Position numbers and translations under genes: made by a program. Under the pieces are notes generated by a model. The model was given only the letters and a program-made list of their open reading frames with translations, ran no database searches and was not told the DNA's origin. From a bacterium (GTDB lineage Bacteria; Planctomycetota; Planctomycetia; Gemmatales; Gemmataceae): a DNA stretch of 33,273 nt. Positions 29,433 through 33,273 of this stretch are shown here, piece after piece (within the stretch, counting starts at the first letter, position 1; each line of letters opens with the position of its first letter). The stretch lies in NCBI GenBank assembly GCA_017308215.1, contig JAFKFQ010000270.1, positions 1-33,273 on the forward strand, given 5' to 3'.

Positions 29433-29475
29433 CTCGGCAACCCCTTGCGGCTGAATCTCTGACGGGGGCGATCCG

Positions 29476-29646
29476 ATGCAGCTCGTCGCCGTGGTCGTGA
29501 TCGTCGGGCTCGCCGCCGGCTACGTGGCGTGGTCGGCGTGCCGGCTCGTCGCGGGGAAGAAGGCCGGCTGCGGGTCGGGGTGCGGGAAGTGTGCGGCCCC
29601 GGCGGTGCAGCCGCCGCCGGGGCGCGTGTCGCTGCCGCAGGTGTAA
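29476..29646 (+). CDS. FeoB-associated Cys-rich small membrane protein
   Basis: The protein has 56 residues, 43 bases after feoB. The sequence starts MQLVAVVVIVGLAAGYVAWS, one membrane helix, then a short basic segment and the cysteine cluster of AGCGSGCGKC, then a proline-rich end PPPGRVSLPQV. This matches the known FeoB-associated Cys-rich membrane protein family (a helix followed by CxxGCxxC-like cysteines), which occurs after feoB in many bacteria. Role inferred: iron delivery or regulation of FeoB at the membrane. It was found by translating the gap after feoB. Confidence 0.8.
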   Translation: MQLVAVVVIVGLAAGYVAWSACRLVAGKKAGCGSGCGKCAAPAVQPPPGRVSLPQV

Positions 29647-29659
29647 TGACACCTTGGTT

Positions 29660-29760
29660 CGTCCGAGCCCGGGGCGTGAGCGACGGGGGCGGGTGAACCC
29701 GTCCGGTCAAGGACGAAGTCCGGGGCAGCCATCTCGTCGCTCACGCCCCGGGCTCGGACG
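29660..29760. repeat. Large palindrome (26-bp perfect arms) between convergent genes
   Basis: Arms 29660-29685 and 29735-29760 are exact reverse complements. The 49-base centre contains a smaller hairpin, ggac-gaa-gtcc (29711-29721). Beyond the arms, cctt (29652-29655) can pair with aagg (29762-29765) past a bulge. It sits between the feo operon (plus) and the minus-strand gene that stops at 29767, so it would act as a bidirectional terminator in RNA. The arm core gagcccggggcgtgagc resembles GC-rich intergenic repeats I recall from planctomycete genomes, so it may be a dispersed element. Confidence 0.85.
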
Positions 29761-29766
29761 GAAGGC

Positions 29767-31461
29767 TCACTTCAGCGGGCGCGCCAGCCGCGCCCGTAGC
29801 GCCAGTCGCAGCCCCGTCTCGCTCCCCCGCACGACCACCTCGGCCCGGTCGAGCGGCTCCAGCAACGTCATCATCTGGTCGAGCGTGCGCCCGGTCTCGG
29901 TCGCGTCGATGCCGACCACTCGGGCCAGCGCCTCGCGGTGTTCGCGCAGATAGCCGCGGACGGCCGTTCCCGACACCCGCGCCACCACCGCCTCGCCGGT
30001 TGTGGCCGGCGACGCGTCCGACGGCGGGCGGAAGCGGCGGATCGCGTCGGGCGAGGTCGCCAGCACCAGGAACCCGCCCTTCACCGCGAAGGACGGCCGT
30101 ACCCCCGGCGGGAACGCCTTCTCGCCGACGAGCGTCGTGATCCGCCCGTCGGCAGCCGATTCCTCCTCAATCTCGATCTGGTCGGCGTGCTTCGCGTTGT
30201 ACGCCACCCGCGCCGCCTCGAACCCGAACCCGACCCCCCGCTCGACCGCCCGAGGCACGTCCGCCCCACGCGGGCCATCGGCCCGGAGCCGCACCGCCCC
30301 GACCACCACCGGCAGCGGGCCGGCGCCCGCGGTCGGCGGCTCGGCCCACACCGCCCAGTCCGGCCCCAGCGCGTCGAGTACCCGCGGCAGACGGTCGCGG
30401 CCGATCACCGGGCTCAGCGTGTTCCCGAGCGTCACGTCGATCGCCGCCCGCCCGTCGTCGGGGAGCAGGGTGCGGAGGAGGCCCAGCACCTCCGCGGCGC
30501 GGAAGCGAACCGCGACCGCGGCGAGGGAGTCGTCCGGCACCGCCGCCCACAGCGCCGACGGCGTGCGCGCACCCGTCAGCCACGCCCGCGCGACCGGCGG
30601 CAGGTCACCGGGGCGGAAGTCGAGCGCGACGCCGGCCTCGATCCCCTCGCCGAGCGTCACGTACACGCCGGCCGCGTCGAGTGACTTCCACGCCTCGCCG
30701 AAGCGAGCGAGCAACACGCGCTCGTCCGGCCCGGCGCCCTTCACCTTCGCGGCGAACTCGGCGTCGAGCGCCCGCGGGTTCACCAGCACGACCGCGGCCG
30801 CGTCTTCGAGACGGAGCCGGGCGAGTCTCCCGCCCCACGCCGACGGCTCGGCCGGCGCGCGCACGCGGTCGAGGACCGCCTGCACGTCCGCTTCCGACTG
30901 CGAGAAGGCGAACACGCCGCCCACGAGCGCGTAGAACTCGTCGCCGCCGGCGGCCTTGCGGCGGACGGTGTACGCGGTGCCGCCGTGGTCGCGCTTCTCG
31001 ACGGCCTTCAACTCGCCGTCGCGGGTCTGGAGGTCGTTGAGCTTGTCGAGGAGGCGCGTCAGTGTCGCCGGGGTGCGCGGGCGGATGAGGATGACCGAGC
31101 GCTCGACGGCGCCGCTCCCGGCGGCCGGCGTGTAGGCGAACCCGACCGCGTCGCCGAGTACGTCGCGCGTCACCTCATCCGGCGTGGTTTCGAGCGCCCC
31201 GAGGACCGCCTTGAGCCCGTCGCGGGCGTCGCCGACCTTCAGCCCGGCGGCGAGTTGCTTGCCGAGCGCGGACGACGGGAACCACTCGGCGAACGGCGAC
31301 CCGAGGACCGCCTTCGCGTGCGCGCCGCCGTTCTGCACCAGCACGACGACGGCCGCGTCCGGCGGGGCGGCGCGGAGCAGGTCGTCGCGCGGCGCGGCCG
31401 TCGCCACGGGGGCGGCCGCGAGCGCGACGAGGAGCGCGGCGGACGAGCGGAACCGCGGCAT
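29767..31461 (-). CDS. Large exported protein, DUF3352-like
   Basis: The protein has 564 residues with a signal peptide (1-23, VALAAAPVATAA). No membrane helix follows. The body has the layout of DUF3352-type planctomycete proteins: an opening DDLLRAAPPDAAVVVLVQNG about hazards of a substrate-like site, repeated alpha/beta units (LTRLLDKLNDLQTRDGELKA, GGVFAFSQSEADVQAVLDRV), and later FPPGVRPSFAVKGGFLVLAT. Function is unknown. It is the third gene of a unit with the ECF sigma factor and its anti-sigma factor (14-base gap to the latter), so it may be an extracytoplasmic part of that signalling unit or its target. Family call from memory. Confidence 0.7.
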   Translation of the reverse strand: MPRFRSSAALLVALAAAPVATAAPRDDLLRAAPPDAAVVVLVQNGGAHAKAVLGSPFAEWFPSSALGKQLAAGLKVGDARDGLKAVLGALETTPDEVTRDVLGDAVGFAYTPAAGSGAVERSVILIRPRTPATLTRLLDKLNDLQTRDGELKAVEKRDHGGTAYTVRRKAAGGDEFYALVGGVFAFSQSEADVQAVLDRVRAPAEPSAWGGRLARLRLEDAAAVVLVNPRALDAEFAAKVKGAGPDERVLLARFGEAWKSLDAAGVYVTLGEGIEAGVALDFRPGDLPPVARAWLTGARTPSALWAAVPDDSLAAVAVRFRAAEVLGLLRTLLPDDGRAAIDVTLGNTLSPVIGRDRLPRVLDALGPDWAVWAEPPTAGAGPLPVVVGAVRLRADGPRGADVPRAVERGVGFGFEAARVAYNAKHADQIEIEEESAADGRITTLVGEKAFPPGVRPSFAVKGGFLVLATSPDAIRRFRPPSDASPATTGEAVVARVSGTAVRGYLREHREALARVVGIDATETGRTLDQMMTLLEPLDRAEVVVRGSETGLRLALRARLARPLK

Positions 31462-31475
31462 GGGGAGCCCGGGGA

Positions 31476-32204
31476 TCAGGACTTGGGGCGTGCGGAGGTC
31501 TGGAAGACGCCGACGTCGCGGAGGAACCGGTCGAACGCCTTCTGCGTCGTGCCCGTGACCGGTTCGAGCCCGGTCCGGGCGGCGGCGGGGAGTTCCGCGA
31601 GCGACGCCGCGACCGGCAGCACGTCGTCATTCACCGGCGCGGCCATCGGCGGGATGATCGCCTCGGCAATGCCGGCGACCACCTTCGGCGCGGCGGCCAC
31701 CGGCTCAGCCAGCGGGCGCGACGACTCGCGCAGCGCGTCACCGGCCCTCGCCAACTCCGCACTGACGCGCACGGGCCGCGGGGCGGGTGCTTGAGGTGTC
31801 GGGACGACGGCCGGCGGCTGTTCGACGAACCCAGGTGCGTCGGGCGTGCGGTTCAGAAGCACCACGGCCACCGCGACCGCCGCCGCGACCGCAAACCCGC
31901 CGCCGACCGACATTAAGAGGCGGCGCCGGCGCCGCTCGCGGCGGTCGGCCTTCAGCGCGGTGAGTACGCCGTCGGCGAAGCGGGCCGGCACCGCGACCGG
32001 TTCCGGCGGCAGGGCCAGCGCCGCGAGCAGCACCCGCGTCTCGTCCACTCGCGCCCGACAGCCAGCACACCCCGCCGCGTGCGGGTCGGCATCGAGAACG
32101 GCGACCGGCTCGGCGCCGTCGAGGACGCGCTGCACCGCGGCGAGCGTCGGGCCGCACGCCGGAGGGGTGTCGTCGGTCACGAACGGGGCGGGCATCGGGG
32201 TCAT
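31476..32204 (-). CDS. Anti-sigma factor with HxxxCxxC zinc motif and one membrane helix
   Basis: The protein has 242 residues. The start ATG overlaps the sigma-factor stop by 4 bases (ATGA), the usual coupling of a sigma/anti-sigma pair. The N-terminal part has H42, C46 and C49 (DPHAAGCAGC), the zinc-binding signature of the ZAS anti-sigma domain, followed by helices that should wrap the sigma factor. A single membrane helix lies at about 97-117, after an RRERRRRRLL stop-transfer signal. The outer part (about 118-242) is proline- and alanine-rich with no recognised domain. Role: holds the ECF sigma factor inactive until an envelope signal arrives. The signal is unknown. Confidence 0.87.
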   Translation of the reverse strand: MTPMPAPFVTDDTPPACGPTLAAVQRVLDGAEPVAVLDADPHAAGCAGCRARVDETRVLLAALALPPEPVAVPARFADGVLTALKADRRERRRRRLLMSVGGGFAVAAAVAVAVVLLNRTPDAPGFVEQPPAVVPTPQAPAPRPVRVSAELARAGDALRESSRPLAEPVAAAPKVVAGIAEAIIPPMAAPVNDDVLPVAASLAELPAAARTGLEPVTGTTQKAFDRFLRDVGVFQTSARPKS

Positions 32205-32764
32205 CCGGTCGGACGGGTCTCGTGCGGGGCGTCGTCGGGGACCAGCCCGCGGGTGCGGAGCCGGCCCATGAGTTCGAGGCGGGCGCGGTGGAGCCAGGTC
32301 TTCACCGTGCCGACCGGTCGGCCCACGGCGTCGGCGATCTCCTCATACGGCCGGGCGTGTTCGTGGAACAAGACGAACACCGTGCGGTAGTCGGGCCGTA
32401 GCGCCTCGACCGCGGCGCGGAGCTCGCGGGCGAGTTCGCCGCTGTCGTCCTCGGGGCGGTGGTCGGCGGTCTCGTGCAGGTAGTCCGCCAACTCCGGCCC
32501 CTTGGCCCGCTTCCCGGCCCAGGTGCGGCAGCGGTTGACCGCGATGCCGAGCACCCACGGGCGGAGTGGGCGCTCGCCGTCCCACCGGCGGAGGCTGCGG
32601 AACACGCGGAGGAAGACTTCCTGCCCCACGTCCTCGGCGTCGTGCGGGCTGCCGAGCAGCCGGGTGCAGAGGCCGAACACGTCCGCCTGGAACCGCTCGA
32701 CCAACTCTCGCTCCGCGGCCGGGTCGCCGGTGAGGCAGCGGCGGACGAGCGCGGCGTCGGACAC
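32201..32764 (-). CDS. ECF-type RNA polymerase sigma factor
   Basis: The protein has 187 residues from GTG 32764, with GAGGG about 7 bases upstream. A TTG at 32791 would add 9 residues. Region 2 is at about 25-90 (DVFGLCTRLLGSPHDAEDVG, QEVFLRVFRSLRRWDGERPL) and region 4 at about 125-175 (LRPDYRTVFVLFHEHARPYE, EIADAVGRPVGTVKTWLHRA). It has no C-terminal extension, unlike the fusion at 15347. Role: directs RNA polymerase to a stress regulon, probably including its own operon. It is first in a three-gene minus-strand unit with the anti-sigma factor and an exported protein. Confidence 0.92.
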   Translation of the reverse strand: MSDAALVRRCLTGDPAAERELVERFQADVFGLCTRLLGSPHDAEDVGQEVFLRVFRSLRRWDGERPLRPWVLGIAVNRCRTWAGKRAKGPELADYLHETADHRPEDDSGELARELRAAVEALRPDYRTVFVLFHEHARPYEEIADAVGRPVGTVKTWLHRARLELMGRLRTRGLVPDDAPHETRPTG

Positions 32765-33273
32765 GAGCGTCCCTCGACCGAGTACTACCAACCGCGGGCG
32801 GGTGTGGTTTCAGAAGAAGTGCTTCGCCGCCGCCGGTCAAGGATTAACGGGTTTCGGCATGCACCCGCAGCTCGGGGCTTCCGTAGTGGCGCGTCTACCG
32901 ATCCGTGTCGGCCCTGGCAAACCCGAGCGCGGCGGCTGGCGCATCAGATGAATCCCTGGTGGGAGAGGTGGTCCGGTGTCGGTATACGGGGTGGAACGCC
33001 ACACGCGGCGGCCGTCGGCCGCGCATCGCTGCACGGTCCGGCGGCCGCCGGTGGGTGAGGTGTCGGGTTCCGGCGCGGTGCCCCAGCCGGCCGCTCGTGC
33101 CGTGGGGGTCGCAGGGTTGCCCCCGCTCGGTCGCCCGGACGACCGCCCCCGCGGGCGCACCATGACAGTGCACCCCGCGCGGCAAACGGACTGGGGAGGA
33201 AGACACAGTCCGGGTGTGTGCGCCGAGTCCGAAACTCCTGCCGCGGTCCGGGCCGACAACAGGGACGGTGGGG
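32765..33273. other. Right end: no supported gene
   Basis: This should hold the promoter of the sigma-factor operon (minus strand), but I see no convincing element. Frames on both strands lack family features and credible starts. GGGGAGGAAG near 33192 may precede a gene that begins beyond the window. Confidence 0.3.

Noticed and set aside
32837..33259. Minus-strand frame of 140 residues at the right end
   Set aside because: It has no start signal, its composition is low in information and no family is visible.

Overview
This high-GC window most likely comes from a planctomycete of the Gemmataceae type. Several lineage markers support this. There is a giant surface protein with an N-terminal RVEELEDRVVPA-type motif, DUF11 repeats and an FG-GAP tail. 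There is a BBP7-family outer-membrane barrel, and a DUF1587/1595/1592/1588/1585 haem-motif protein paired with a DUF1552 protein. An ECF sigma factor is fused to a membrane segment and a repeat domain. A fragment carries the GPGPHVR...WVVDLxLGK ending that I recall from a Gemmataceae paralogous family. I cannot name a species.

Layout. (1) 1-4716, plus strand: a hybrid histidine kinase running in from the left edge (PAS-PAS-GAF-PAS-HisKA-HATPase-REC-REC-Hpt) and a separate response regulator ending in a Cys-rich domain. Between them lies a decayed, frameshifted copy of that same regulator. (2) 4717-7081: a degraded, mosaic accessory stretch with gene tails, a P-loop kinase-like gene broken by a frameshift, a hypothetical gene and a DUF6985-like gene. 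(3) 7424-13554, minus strand: the 1594-residue DUF11/FG-GAP surface protein and, upstream of it, a BBP7 barrel gene broken by a frameshift just before its last strands. (4) 13965-17167, plus strand: a membrane-anchored trypsin-like protease with a zinc ribbon, then the ECF-sigma fusion. (5) 17430-21784, plus strand: the DUF1592/DUF1552 pair, separated by a perfect 25-bp-arm palindrome, then an Asp-box beta-propeller. (6) 21883-24439, minus strand: an MBOAT O-acyltransferase and a membrane-anchored SGNH-like partner, a likely polysaccharide O-acetylation pair. (7) 24592-26546, plus strand: a DUF6263-like exported protein, a clear terminator and an RmlD-like sugar-nucleotide reductase. (8) 26614-29646, plus strand: a ferrous-iron uptake operon feoA-feoA-feoB plus a short FeoB-associated Cys-rich membrane protein, behind a recognisable -35/-10 promoter with a Fur-like palindrome at the expected start point. 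(9) 29660-29760: a perfect 26-bp-arm palindrome between convergent genes. (10) 29767-32764, minus strand: an ECF sigma factor, an anti-sigma factor (ATGA overlap) and a large secreted protein. The last 500 bases hold no gene I can support.

The themes are envelope biology and signalling: two ECF sigma factors, a phosphorelay, surface and exported proteins, polysaccharide modification and iron uptake. I do not see one self-contained new defence or biosynthetic system. The best leads are the decayed regulator duplicate, the sigma-factor/toroid fusion, the two large nested palindromes, the iron operator, and the sigma/anti-sigma/exported-protein operon. I saw no tRNA, rRNA, CRISPR array or intact transposase.
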